This document shows, piece by piece, positions 25,055-36,779 of a DNA stretch of 64,000 bases; the first letter of the stretch is position 1, and each line of letters opens with the position of its first letter. The DNA lies in NCBI GenBank assembly GCA_025529335.1, contig JAMYHX010000133.1, positions 24,494 to 88,493 on the forward strand, in the 5' to 3' direction. The position numbers and the translations under genes are program-made. The stretch comes from Rhizopus sp. PT2906. Taxonomy: Eukaryota > Mucoromycota > Mucoromycetes > Mucorales > Rhizopodaceae. The notes below the pieces were generated by a model that did no database searches, was not told where the DNA came from, and saw only the letters and a program-made list of their open reading frames with translations.

Positions 25055-25747
25055 ACCTTTTTCAGAAATTATTCGCACACATTACAAGATCGATAACAAT
25101 TAGACACTATATCTTTTTTATTGTTTAAAAAGACACCATTTAATAATATATAAAATGAGCTTGATATTTTTGAGAAAAGATAAACGTGGTCAACACTTTA
25201 TACAGAATGAAAAGTTGTTAGAGAATTTGTTTAAATAGTCTGATCTTGGCTTCTTTAGACCAAAGAATAAGACCAACTATTCTCCAGCTAGCCTTAAGGC
25301 ATGTTATATTATTTACTCTTGTAAGAAGCTAATATATAGTGTTATAGAGAATAAAATCGAACCAGTACCGGTGCTAGCTGGGGATAGTTTGGCTCTTACC
25401 AAACTTTGGTTTATTATACTCTTCTTTTGCTCTCTCTCTTCTTTGCCTGCTCTCCTCTCTTATCTCTCGCTCTCTTTTTTTCTTCGCTTGTTCGGGTCAG
25501 CGATAACTGGCTCAACCCAGGATGCACTTCAGGTAAGATATTAATAGTCTCTTTATATGCTTAGTCACTTTTTTGCTTCCTCTTTATAATGTAAGTATTT
25601 AATATCAAATTAATAGCTGAAATATTAATCATTTCTTTACTCATCCTTTTGCTTCTGATGGGCTCTCTTTTTTATTATTTGTTGTCTCATTTGTTGTCTG
25701 AAATTATCATTTTTTTATCAGTGTGCGAATAATTTGTGAATAAAGTG
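25054..25747 (+). mobile_element. MITE-like terminal-inverted-repeat element, copy 1
   Basis: This non-coding element of about 694 bp has imperfect 27-bp terminal inverted repeats (25054-25080 against 25721-25747, sharing AAATTATTCGCACAC) and TA dinucleotides on both sides. That fits a non-autonomous Tc1/mariner-type element (TA target, established for the superfamily). A second copy lies inverted at 27562-28267. The two agree closely at both ends and differ most in a C/T-rich central part (about 25400-25530 here). It carries an internal inverted pair, CCAGCTAGC...GCTAGCTGG. Confidence 0.82.
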
Positions 25748-25749
25748 TA

Positions 25750-26562
25750 TTTCGTTCCTTGTATTTTGTACAAAAGAAGGGCTTACTTTATTAAAAGTAT
25801 AGTTTGCTACGACTTAATAGGTTGGCCTGGTATCACCAAAGGTAACCCAGTCTTCTACAGAGTTCATGGTACTTTTTGTTAATTTCTTTTGGGTGAAGAG
25901 TTGTATAGGTTATAGTGAGTAGTAGGGCGGCTTTTTAAACACAGCCCTCCAAACTTACCTCTCCACATGTGTTGAGTGTAAAATGCAAGAATTTAAGTTG
26001 AGCTATAAAATAAAAAGCCAACTGTTTACAAGAAGATAACATATAATATCAATTATTGTTGACTTAGAAAAGTAAATGCTTATAGCTAAAGAATGTTATA
26101 ATGAACTTGTGATGCCATTTGGTGATCCATGGTCTTAGTGACTACTCATATTTATGTGAATATTTCTTGAATCACAGTTCAATTCCCGTAATGACAAGTT
26201 CACACGCTGGCATCTCTAATTTCTCTTACAAGGTTTAGATTTTAATTATTTAAATGTTGACTATTGCTATTAGCATTAGCTTGGGTGCACTCAAGTCCAA
26301 TGAAAAAACAGAAATATGCACCAAACTCCCCTCTTACAAGATTTAATCTTTTTCCTAGAGAATACAGAAACACTTTGATGTTGTGCCTGATCTATGATGT
26401 TATCAATTGAAGAGTTCTCTTTTCACTAAAATATATCGATGTCAATAGGGAGACATCTGTTAAAGCTGATACAACACATCCTTAAATGAAACTCATCCAT
26501 TTTTACTAATAATATGACATGTAATGGTCTGCAGTTTAATTGAGGGTATTTAGAGATTCACT
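25750..26562. other. intergenic, 3' of METTL5
   Basis: 813 bp of AT-rich sequence lie between element copy 1 and the METTL5 stop codon. I see no open frame of note, RNA gene or repeat. Confidence 0.5.
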
Positions 26563-27360
26563 TTATATCTTTTCAAAACGAAGAAAATCCACTGCAATCT
26601 CTACATTCTTCTTTTTGTGAAATTTATACATCATTGGTACATCAAACTATATAGAGTGAACAAAAGATCATGCTTTTTTGTGTTGCAAATACCTTCATTT
26701 CTGCTACTACTTCAAAACTCACGCCCCACTCTTGAGCCTTTTTCATTATATGTTCTCTTGTAGATGTCTTGTGTAAGGAATAAACTGATGTGGTAGCCGT
26801 CTTGAAAATAGATTAAGCCATCAAGGATGCTTACTCTTTCTTCATATTCACCTCATCCACTTATGCACTTACATCAATTGCTTTTTTCAACATGAGCATG
26901 TCTATGCCTTTATTATTTTTCGTGCCAAAAGGAGGATTCATGATGATAGTATCTAATTTGCCTTGAAATCTTTCTAAATTTGCTTGTATCAAATCTGTAT
27001 TGACAAAATCAACTGCAACGTCAAACTGTTCACAGTTTTCCTGAGCTATTCTGATTGCATCGGGATCAATGTCAAACCCAACACTATATCCTGCACCCAA
27101 TATATTGGCAGCGATACTCAGTATACCGCAACCACTTCCAAAATCGCCTACCGCTCTATCCTCTATATCATTGTAGACAGTATCTGCCGTATAAAGCATG
27201 CGTGCTGCCAAGTGAGGTGTGGTTGGATACTGCTCATATTGGATTTTAGGTTCGTCTTGTAAGCTATGAGTATATACGTAAAGAAATAAAATTAAGTCTT
27301 ATTTCATGTACCAAATACTTCGCAATCTTGAAGAATGCTTTCTAATTCCTTCAACTTCAT
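26563..27360 (-). CDS. METTL5: METTL5-like 18S rRNA m6A methyltransferase
   Basis: METTL5, with its partner TRMT112, places the single N6-methyladenosine near the decoding site of 18S rRNA in animals. Exons: 27360-27312, 27255-26873, 26800-26693, 26646-26563; 207 aa against about 209 in human. The start MKLKELESILQ is the family's own N-terminus, followed by EQYPTTPHLAARMLY. The SAM-binding motif I is DFGSGCGILSIAANILGAG, the acidic ribose-binding segment is VGFDIDPDA, and the catalytic NPPF lies in IIMNPPFGTKNNKG. The end YKFHKKK...VDFLRFE matches the family C-terminus. It is intact and complete. The gene sits alone between two inverted copies of a transposable element, the nearer one only 201 bp upstream of the ATG. 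Confidence 0.95.
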
Positions 27361-27561
27361 TAGAAAAAGAAATGCTCAAAGAAAAGAAAATTAAAGCCAC
27401 AGAATTTAAATTATTTTTAAGCTCAGTTCGACGAGTAAGCGCCACTCTCTCCATAGGAACGGTTGTTAAAAATGTGCTATGGAACAACAACCGAAGGTCC
27501 GATAGCGAAGTAATTTGACATGTTTATCGCGTTGGCCATGTGCGTTACACAATTTGGCGTA

Positions 27562-28267
27562 CACTTTATTCACAAATTATTCGCACACTGATAAAAAAAT
27601 GATAATTTCAGACAACAAATGAGACAACAAATAATAAAAAAGAGAGGGCCCATCAGAAGCAAAAGGATGAATAAAGAAATGATTAGTAAATCAGTTATTT
27701 ACATTGATATTAAATACTTACATTATAAAGAAGAGGATTTATAAGAGAGTAAAATTATAGAGAGATTATTAATATCTTACCCGAAGTGTACTGTGGGTGG
27801 GCTGGCGATAACCAGCCCGGACAAAGAAGAGAAAGAGAGCGAGAGACAAGAGAGAAGAGCAAGCATAGAGAGCGGCCAAAGGAGCGGAAGGGGTTGAAGG
27901 AGCGTACGGGACCAAAGTTTGGTAAGAACCAAACTATCCCCAGCTAGCACCGGTACTGGCTCGATTTTATTCTCTATAACACTATATATTAGCTTCTTAC
28001 AAGAGTAAATAATATAACATGCCTTAAGGCTAGCTGGAGAATAGTTGGTCTTACTCTTTGGTCTAAAGAAGCCAAGATCGGACTATTTAAACAAATTCTC
28101 TAACAACTTTTCATTCTGTATAAAGTGTTGACCACGTTTATCTTTTCTCAAAAATATCAAGCTCATTTTATATATTATTAAATGGTGTCTTTTTAAACAA
28201 TAAAAAAGATATAGTGTCTAATTGTTATCGATCTTGTAATGTGTGCGAATAATTTCTGAAAAAGGTG
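27562..28267 (-). mobile_element. MITE-like terminal-inverted-repeat element, copy 2 (inverted)
   Basis: This element of about 706 bp is the reverse complement of copy 1 (25054-25747), with the same 27-bp terminal repeats and TA on each side (27560-27561 and 28268-28269). Beyond the outer end the sequence continues TCTAA, which is also the complement of the TTAGA outside copy 1. The shared inverted sequence therefore runs 5 bp further than the terminal repeat. The centre differs from copy 1 in the C/T-rich part. It is non-coding. Confidence 0.82.
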
Positions 28268-28269
28268 TA

Positions 28270-31200
28270 TCTAAGCAATAATGAAATGAAATAAAGAAAT
28301 CTCCATGCTTACAGTAAACCTAACAATGCGGTAACCATGCAGCATCGTCTATTCTAGAAACATTGTTTATAGGAGGTCAATTTCTGAAGGGTTGTGATAC
28401 CCTCTCCTTTTTTTACTTTTTGACGTTGTCATACCCACATGGGTCCTTCTTTATAATTGAATGTGGAACTTACTTGTTATGGGCGCTTATTTGACAGCAT
28501 TAGTAAATCGATTACTTACATGATGAATGCATGGTTGTACAATGATTTTATATTGAATCATATAAGCTATAATTTTATTGAATGAATTATGAAAAGGGTA
28601 TATAAACATGAATTAAAAGATACGATAGGCAAAACGAACGACTATGTATAATGTATATAGCAAATTTTTCTTGTTGTTGTGTATGTATGAATAATATCAG
28701 CACCATGCTCCATAGAAAGGAATTGAACGAGTGATTGTAAAGGAAAGGACCCGAGAGAACAAAAAAGCAACAATGACATGTATGTATATATACATATATA
28801 TATATGTATGCGTGTATATGTATAGGTTGATTGTATAGTTGAATTTTTTTTTTGAATAATATAAAGAGTGAAGGGTTAATGTCAACGTTTGACTGGAGGA
28901 GGATAAGGTCGAGGAAGAGCAGGTTTAACTGGTCTGTCTGGTGGCATGTTGTTTAACTTTATAAAAGTGAAGAGAAGGAGAAAAAGATGAAAAATGCTTC
29001 TTCTTTTATAGGAAAAACAAAAAAGGTTTACAGTAGCACAAACTTCAAAGGGGAGCATTAGTTTCCTTGACGATATCATGTAGCACAAAACATCAAACCT
29101 TTTTTTTCACTTATTCTTTCCGTTGATACTTGTCAAAAGGATCGGCAAAACTAAGCATATAAGAGGATAACTTTAATAGCCTAAATGAGTAAATATCCCC
29201 CTTTTTTCCTGACGTGTCAAGGGATGGATTTGTTTATCGTTTTAGATTTTTGTTTAATTAGACTATATTTGTTTTTGTTGTTGTTTTGTGTTGTTGTTAA
29301 TAATAACAAGATTATTTACGTCTTCTTATACAAACATCTAACGGATGATTACTTGAGTATCAATGTGCATTAAACCGATCAAGATTTTATATATGTATGC
29401 AGGGCCACATATGCATAGTATGATATGTAACTTTAAAGAGATTAAAATTGAAAGCTGTCAAATCAAGGTGATACGCATTCAACGTCATACAACCGAAAAA
29501 GACTGGTCCTTTGGATTTATTGTTGGAATATCTATAGTTATGAATCTGGGTTCTACAGTTTACGGAAAGAAAGTAGATCGGAATCACGCCAATCTTGGAT
29601 GTCAAAGTATGTTAACCAAACGAAAATAGTATAATTAAATTGATTGATGTTCTCTTTTTAAAAAAGGAAATCTTTTTATTACACAGTGTTACACGGTTAG
29701 AATACATCGTTCCGAGGGTTCCGGGATCGTAGCAAAGCAAATAAAAGGACGTCTCTATGGAGACCAAAAGGATATGCAAGCTTAATTTTAGGACTATACC
29801 ATTTCAATAAAATAGAGAAAAAAAAAAAAAGAAAAATCTCTCTGTAATTTCTAACGTATACATGTATGTATATGCGCGTATTCATATACGAATTACTGTT
29901 TATAAACAGAAACATCAAGGGCTTTTCCCACACCAGGCATGCGAAATATATCTTTAATTGAGAAATGCTTTTGTTTATGCACCCAAACGCCACATTTGAT
30001 TAAGGTAACATCATGGAGTGTGCCGTTTCATCTTTATATAAACTAAATATCGGATGTAGCAGGTTAACAGAGTTTTATATTCAATCATGGCTCGCAAATG
30101 TACTTGAAACATGCCATTATGTAAAATTGTTATACTGCCCAAGCAAAAATTTATTTCTTTTTTTTTTTTTTTTGCAACTAGCTTGCCGCCATTCTGAACA
30201 AACCTTGATACATGTTGTTAAGCAAACTGCACATTCATATGGCTTTGATTTGGCTTTTCGTATCAACAATTAGGCATATTATATATGTTCCAATTAAGAA
30301 GTTCGATAGCAGCAATTGTCATGCACATTTAAGGTAAGAGGTGAGGTACCTTCCTCTGTCTCATTTTGTTATCCCTCATCTTTTCCGCCTTGTTATAAGT
30401 TAAAGTCGAGCCCTTGCTCGTTTTTCAGAAATTGGTCCGTTTAGAACATGACTTTGATTAATACAAATTATATATGCATTGCATACATATCTTAATTGTG
30501 CTACCCAAAGCGACGTTACTCCTATGCCTTTTATGGATAACATACAGCATATACAAAACTTCTCAAAGTATTCACTGTTAAATGTTTGAGTGTTAGGTAT
30601 TAAGAATACAAATGAAAAGAGATGGCAAAGTGTGGGCGATTATTATGAGTTATCTTGTATAAACTCTATAATGTAGGCACTATAAAGAGGTCTGTACCCA
30701 TAAACAATATAGTTAGTCTTATTAATGTTTATTAAGGTGGAGGTTGCATCAACTGTTGTGTTGCTCTTAACATAGGGGGATGCATTACACATGGACATGG
30801 ATATTTTTGATCCCTTGGTTACATAGAAAACAAATGCATAAAAAATGTTGGATGATCTGGGGTTTTATGCCGGTGTGCAAAAAGAGAGAGAAAAAAATAC
30901 AGAAAGAGAGGGTTTTGTATTGAATGTCTTTCATCATAATGTCTTGAGCAAATTTGATACTTTTACAAGTTTCAATTGACACTTTTACATGACAACAGAA
31001 GTGCCTACTTATTTTTGAATGATTCAAAAGCAAAAAGATGATACCAAATGTAATAAACTCTCTAATGTGATATCCTATTAATGATGACATGATGCTTTTT
31101 CTTACTTAAAACCCATAATAAGACTGAGTTGCTCTTTAAAAAAAGAACCAATATAAAAGAGTGCGTATAATTTCATACACGCTCATATGTTATTCGTATC

Positions 31201-31553
31201 AGAAGGGTGTACAGTATTTCCAGAAAGTAATGTCGCAAAAATTGAATTTTTACAATACAAAATATACAGGAATGCGATATCTTGGCGCGACATTAATTTT
31301 TAAAAACACTATACTCGAAATCATTTAGTAAGCAGAACTAGTAATTGTACCCTTTTGTCTGTGAAAATCTTCAAAACTGTCGCCACAATTCTTTTTAGGA
31401 AATAACGAGCCAATGAACATTTCGTTATACATTTACACACGTGTTAAGACTAAAGTGAGGCTTTATTTGTGCAAGCATAAAGCAAGGCCTTTTTTTTTTT
31501 CAAAAAAACAAAGACTATTTTTCATTCCTTTTTCTATTTATTTATTATTCAGT
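28270..31553. other. long gene-poor region
   Basis: 3.3 kb with no gene I can support. It contains a TA/TG-rich microsatellite near 28780-28825, homopolymer runs (28845-28853, 29819-29831, 30158-30173), and a minus-strand 21-codon Pro-rich frame at 28948-28882 (MPPDRPVKPALPRPYP...) that could be a last exon but has no convincing upstream exon. A short inverted pair AATGTCGC...GCGACATT (about 31229-31294) could form a weak hairpin or be a relic of a small element. Confidence 0.4.
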
Positions 31554-31859
31554 ATGACGGTTAGCGACTTGATGCAACCAATAGATCAACAGCATTGTAT
31601 TATATCCAACACATTACAATCAAATTCGTCTTGGTTTCCAAACATAAAACATCCAGATCAAAACATCAAAGACAATATCGTGTATTCTTCTGAGGAAGAA
31701 GATAACGACAGTGAAGAAGAGCATAATCAAGCTATTTGTGCATGTGGAAAAAAGTTATCAGCTGGCTGGAACTGTAGTCACTGCAGAAGTAGCTGCTCAA
31801 CTTGTCATAGAGCTTTGGCACCAGAAGAAGAATGTAGTAGGTGCGCTAATTATCATTAA
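31554..31859 (+). CDS. small acidic protein with a Cys-rich, zinc-ribbon-like end (101 aa)
   Basis: A single exon of 101 aa. The first half is polar; a strongly acidic patch follows (YSSEEEDNDSEEE, ~residues 44-57). The last 40 residues hold CxC, CxxC, CxxC and CxxC pairs (ICACGKKL, CSHCRSSCSTCHRAL, CSRCANYH), the spacing expected of one or two zinc ribbons. I do not recognise the family. The ATG at 31554 was chosen over an upstream in-frame ATG at 31413, because the added 47 residues are basic and hydrophobic, translate an A/T-rich leader, and a T-rich tract ending in CAG sits just before 31554. It converges on Hsp70 (stop at 32125). Confidence 0.6.
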   Translation: MTVSDLMQPIDQQHCIISNTLQSNSSWFPNIKHPDQNIKDNIVYSSEEEDNDSEEEHNQAICACGKKLSAGWNCSHCRSSCSTCHRALAPEEECSRCANYH

Positions 31860-32124
31860 TTCATTCATCACCCCCCATGTCTCCGCCTCTTTTGCATCCA
31901 CGTAAATTATGCCAAGAAAAATTCAACTCTAGTAGTTTTCATATCAACACTGCATGATGGAATCCTTTTATGGAAAAGACATTATGTAGCACAATAAAGT
32001 AAATTTATTAGTTCTTTTTTTGTATACAAATGGTTATTTTTAATGATGTATGTATAAGCTATATACTAAAGGATGGGAGATGCAAAAGAATTAAATGAGT
32101 GTATGTGTGTTATTTTTAGCCAAT

Positions 32125-34118
32125 TTAGTCAACTTCTTCAACAGTAGGTCCACTGTCACCGCCTGCACCAGCTGCACCAGCACCAGGGAATCCACCAGGA
32201 GCACCTCCAGGCATACCTGCACCACCAGCGCCTTGATACATCTTCATCATGATGGGGTTAGCAACTTCTTCTAATTCCTTCTGGTGAGATTCGTATTCTT
32301 CCTTTGAGGCTTCTTGTGAGTTCTCCAACCATTGAATTGTTTCATTCACTGCCTTTTCAAGCTTTTCTTTATCAGCAGCTTCAAGCTTGGAAGCAACCTT
32401 CTCTTCTTGAAGTGTGTTGCGAAGGTTGTATGCATAAGATTCAAGACCATTTCGGGCTTGGATACGAGCAGCTGCGGCTTCATCTTCAGCCTTGTACTTC
32501 TCAGCTTCATTAACCATACGTTCAATTTCTTCCTTGGAAAGACGACCCTTATCGTTGGTAATTGTGATCTTGTTGGATTTACCAGTGGTCTTGTCAAGAG
32601 CAGAAACATTCAAAATACCGTTTGCATCAACATCAAAGGTAACTTCAATCTGAGGTACACCACGAGGAGCAGGTGGAATGCCAGTGAGTTCAAATTTGCC
32701 AAGAAGGTTATTATCCTTTGTACGAGCACGTTCACCTTCATACACTTGAATGAGCACACCAGGTTGGTTATCAGCATAAGTAGAGAAGATCTCAGATTTC
32801 TTTGTAGGCACGGTTGTGTTACGCTTGATCAAGGGTGTCATCACACCACCAGCGGTTTCGATACCAAGTGAAAGAGGAGCGACATCCAAAAGCAAGAGAG
32901 AGTCAGTCTTTTCAGATGTATCACCGGTCAAGATGGCAGCCTGGACGGCAGCACCGTAAGCGACAGCTTCGTCAGGGTTAATAGACTTGTTAGGTTCCTT
33001 GCCATTGAAGAAGTCAGAGACCATCTTCTGAATCTTGGGGATACGCGTAGAACCACCAACAAGGACAATATCGTGAACTTGAGATTTGTCAATCTTGGCG
33101 TCACGAAGGACCTTCTCGACAGGCTCCATAGTGCTACGGAACAGATCTTGGTTCAATTCTTCGAAACGAGCACGGGTCAAGGAAGTGTAAAAGTCAATAC
33201 CCTCAAAGAGAGAGTCGATTTCGATGGAAGTTTGTGCGGCAGAGGATAAAGTACGCTTGGCACGTTCACAAGCAGTACGAAGACGACGAACAGCACGAGC
33301 GTTACCAGAGATGTCCTTCTTGAACTTGCGCTTGAATTCTTGAATAAAGTGATCAACAAGACGGTTGTCAAAATCTTCACCACCCAAGTGTGTGTCACCA
33401 GCCGTAGCCTTGACTTCAAAGATACCTTCTTCAATGGTCAAGAGAGAGACATCAAAAGTACCACCACCCAAGTCAAAGATCAAGACGTTGGCCTCACCCT
33501 TGGTCTTCTTGTCTAAACCGTAGGCAATAGCAGCGGCAGTAGGTTCGTTAATGATACGGAGAACATTTAAGCCAGCAATGGTACCAGCATCCTTTGTAGC
33601 TTGACGTTGTGAGTCGTTAAAGTAAGCAGGGACAGTAATAACTGCAGAGGAAACGGTAGTACCAAGATAAGATTCTGAAGTTTCTCTCATTTTAGTAAGC
33701 ACCATGGATGAGATTTCTTCGGGAGTGAATGTCTTGGTTTCTCCTTTGTGTTCAACTTGAATGTTAGGCTTGCCATCTTTGTCAACAACCTTGAATGGCC
33801 AGTGCTTCATATCAGCTTGAATTTCGGGGTCATTAAAGCGGCGACCGATCATACGCTTAGCATCGAAAACAGTGTTGTGTGGATTCATCTATAGAGAAAA
33901 GTAAGTACAAGTAGTTGTATACATATATAAAGTATACTTACAGCAACTTGATTCTTTGCCGCGTCACCAATTAAACGTTCAGTATCAGTGAAAGCGACAT
34001 AAGAAGGAGTCGTACGGTTTCCTTGATCGTTTGCAATGATTTCTACACGATCGTTTTGCCATACACCAACGCAGGAGTAAGTAGTACCCAAATCAATACC
34101 AACAGCTTTAGTAGTCAT
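32125..34118 (-). CDS. SSA: cytosolic Hsp70 chaperone (SSA type)
   Basis: This is the main ATP-driven folding chaperone of the cytosol and nucleus. Two exons, 34118-33942 and 33888-32125, give 646 aa, the normal length. Motifs: AVGIDLGTTYSCVGVW (phosphate 1), VLIFDLGGGTFDVSLLTIEEG split over the phosphate-2 loop, IVLVGGSTRIPKIQ (adenosine), the interdomain linker LLLLDVAPLSLGIETAGG, and the C-terminal VEEVD that binds TPR co-chaperones. The Gly/Pro-rich tail (GGAGMPGGAPGGFPGAG) is typical of SSA proteins. Codon use is richer in C- and G-ending codons than in neighbouring genes, as expected of high expression. Upstream lie a TATA box and heat-shock-element matches, so heat induction is likely. 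Confidence 0.98.
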
Positions 34119-34186
34119 TTTTTCACTTATTTCTTAAACTTGTAAATAAATGAGAGAAAAGAAAGAGATGTGGAAAACAAATCTTT

Positions 34187-34194
34187 TTTATATA
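34187..34194 (-). promoter_or_regulatory. TATA box of the Hsp70 gene
   Basis: The minus-strand TATATAAA lies about 70 bp upstream of the Hsp70 ATG, a normal position for a regulated fungal promoter. Confidence 0.6.
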
Positions 34195-34312
34195 CGAAAT
34201 GCGTGAAACAATGCTTATGCAAAACCATTATTTTAGCTAAACTTATTTTTCTTCTAGGAGATTCGTTCATTTTCCATTGGATAAAATTCATTTTCCGACC
34301 TATGTCACTCTA

Positions 34313-34320
34313 GAATATTC
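34313..34320 (-). promoter_or_regulatory. heat-shock element core (two units)
   Basis: GAATATTC, a GAAnnTTC palindrome, lies 195 bp upstream of the Hsp70 ATG. A third unit beside it is imperfect (GAG). Confidence 0.5.
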
Positions 34321-34611
34321 GGGAGTAGCGTTCTCCTATGCTAATCTTTATGTATTTTCTCGCAAATTCTCGTCTTTGCTACAGTCAAATCGAATCAGAT
34401 AGAAATCATTATGAACTTGATTTGTCTAATTGATTACCAAAAATGGATACATATCGATTTGATAAAAAAACCCTCTTGATGGATGACGTATTACGTACAC
34501 CCTAATTGTCCAGCGAAAATCTAAAAGTTTCGGGAAATATAGTGTTATTGTCTTTAGAAGACTGGGTGATCCATTCTTATTTTCAGCGTGCTTCCTTAAA
34601 AAGGAAGAGAT

Positions 34612-34624
34612 GAAGATTCGAGAA
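34612..34624 (-). promoter_or_regulatory. three-unit heat-shock element
   Basis: GAAGATTCGAGAA is a perfect GAAnnTTCnnGAA array, the binding site of a heat-shock-factor trimer. It lies about 494 bp upstream of the Hsp70 ATG, rather far for a fungal promoter but within range. Confidence 0.5.
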
Positions 34625-35030
34625 CGACGATTTGATGTTATCAACTGAGAACAATACCAAGCTCTCTTTATTAACCGCTTCATTTGTAGAAATATCCAAT
34701 GGGTCCAGAAGGAAAGATACACATTCTTATACTGTCTTCATAAACAGCAGCACGTCTTACGAATGTATCTATGGCTAATGGAACGCATTCTGATTCATTA
34801 GATAGTAAAACACACCATATAATGATTTATTCATACCAATCTCTCATCTAAGATCATACATTCTACCGTGTCGTCCTTGTGTCTCTTTGAAGTTTATGTT
34901 TTTTTAGTTGTTGAGGTTATTCAGACAGACTTTTTATAAACCATGTTTCGTCATTGAGTGATTGGATTGAAAGTAAGCAAACACAGCGACAGCATCTAGG
35001 ATGCCTACTCATTACTGTTGTCAAGACAAA

Positions 35031-35061
<31 letters not shown>

Positions 35062-35151
35062 ATTGGCTGTTTCCTTAGAGACTAATTGACGCACGGATAG
35101 CTAAAACAAGTGCTTTATATATGAATTAGATATCATTCATATTTATTTCAT
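34625..35151. other. intergenic, with a 29-A tract
   Basis: The region lies between the Hsp70 promoter and the ArfGAP stop codon. Apart from an uninterrupted run of 29 A at 35028-35056, I see no feature. Confidence 0.5.
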
Positions 35152-36779
35152 CTAAAAGGAGGGATTTGTTGACCAAGGGTTTGTAACCATGTTGTTATTG
35201 TTGAATGACTGATTCATAAAAGATAAAGTGTTGTTTCCTGGTTGGTTGGATATAGTAGTAGCGGCAGGAGTAGTATAGGTTGTATTCATTTGAGAAAATG
35301 GATTACTGGTAGCAGGTGCCTGAAATGGTGTATTAGGAGCAGATGAAAACTGTTGGGGCTGTCCATGATTGTTGAAAGTATTAAATAGTGGTGTCGAATT
35401 GTATCCTTTGAAAATATGAATACTATACCCTCATAGACTGGTCTAGTTGACTTACCTGCATTCAAGTTTCCAATGACATTATTGGGAAGGGGATTGGCAA
35501 AGTTATTTGGTGCTAGATTGAAAGGATCATTTACATTAACAGATGTTTGTGTAGTAGGGTTAGATTGTTGCATAAAAGGTGATGTTGTTTGTTGCTGTTG
35601 TTGTACAGGAAAAAGCGCTCCATTGTTTTGTTGCAGAGAAAAAGATGTCTGTTGAGTAGCAAACATATTACCTATGTTAGGTTGAGGAGGAAAGCTTACA
35701 TTATTTGCTTGTTGTTGTTGTTGTTGTTGTTGTGAGATAAACATCGATGACGACTGTTGCTGTTGCTGCTGTGACATGAGTCCTGATGACAGATGTGATG
35801 TAAACGGATTGGCTTGAGCATTATTCGTTGATATTGCGCTTTGCATAGGCAAAGCGTTACCTAAAGGTTGAGCATGACTCGCATATAAAGGATTGCTTGT
35901 GGATAAAGAGACGGATGGCATATTGTTTGTAGAGAACAAATTGCCTGCAGACATTACATTATTTGTTCTTGTTTCTGTCAAGATGGTTGCTGCAATATCA
36001 ACATTTCCACCTGCTCTACGAAGTGCATCCACATTCATGGCTCGATCAGTAAACCCTAGTTTAACAAGTTGGTCAATCTTCTGATCATCTGTCAACATAA
36101 ACTGGTTGGGTAAAACAGGTTGTTGTTGTTGCTGTAGTAATGGATTTTGTATTTGTATGTCATCTTTTGGTTGCATATAAATAGGAACAGAAGAAGATCT
36201 CTTGGGTGGTGTTTGGATAATTGGCAGAGCTGTCTTCTTTGGTATCATAAATAGGCGCTTTTCCCATTTTGCTCGGATATATTTTTCGATTGCACTATTT
36301 ATCGTTATTAGAACCATATTATTATCTTTTGCTTTACTTTACTGATCATCGTCTGCTCCAATGGGTAATGGCTGGTTATTTGGGTTTATTTTGCTGTTAA
36401 CTACACTATTTCCTCCTGAATTACGCATCATCTAAATAGCACAGTTAATAAGAGCATGGTTTCTTTTTGTTTCTCTTACGTCTATTTGTTCGACAGTCCA
36501 TTGATCCATGGTAATGGACTTTATCTTGGATATATGAGTACCCATTTTACGATGTATACCAGCACAACGAATACAAAGAAAGATACCAAGTGAGTAAGAT
36601 GCCCAACGAGGATCTATAAGAGAATCTTTAGCAAATGTTGCTTGATGTTTATAAACTCTTTTTTTTTTTTTACTCTTTGTTCCACAATCTGCACAAAGAT
36701 CATTTCCTGGCATCTTGACAAGCTCATTTAATATACGCTCATGTCTTTCCTGTGTTGCTTTTGATTGTCTTTCAGTCAT
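35152..36779 (-). CDS. ArfGAP with UBA-like domain and NPF repeats (Gts1/AGFG-like)
   Basis: This protein stimulates GTP hydrolysis on Arf in vesicle traffic. Exons: 36779-36674, 36613-36480, 36431-36343, 36294-35456, 35405-35152; 473 aa. The zinc finger becomes a canonical CX2CX16CX2C (CADCGTKNPRW...FLCIRC) only when the in-frame 60-bp intron 36673-36614 is removed; read through, the finger gains 20 residues. GIHRKMGTHISKIKSITMDQW carries the arginine finger region. A UBA-like segment, KIDQLVKLGFTDRAMNVDALRRAGGNVDIAATIL, is followed by a long Gln/Asn-rich tail with NPF motifs (ANPFTSH, SNPFSQM), which bind EH-domain endocytic proteins. The start at 36779 is only 57 bp after the stop of the ATP23-like gene on the same strand. 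Confidence 0.92.

Noticed and set aside
27306..27518. Plus-strand open frame over the METTL5 5' end
   Set aside because: It is antisense to the conserved METTL5 first exon and its leader, and is explained as a shadow.
25052..28269. The two ~0.7-kb repeats as LTRs of a retrotransposon
   Set aside because: They are in inverted, not direct, orientation. They carry terminal inverted repeats and TA flanks rather than TG...CA ends, and the DNA between them is METTL5, with no gag or pol.
29363..29629. 88-codon plus-strand open frame in the gene-poor region
   Set aside because: There is no similarity, no splice context and its codon composition is no different from the surrounding intergenic DNA.
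31229..31294. Inverted AATGTCGC/GCGACATT pair as a small transposable element
   Set aside because: The repeat is only 8 bp with no clear target duplication, and it could occur by chance.
34426..34722. 98-codon minus-strand open frame upstream of Hsp70
   Set aside because: It lies in the promoter region over a heat-shock element, and the protein shows no recognisable domain.
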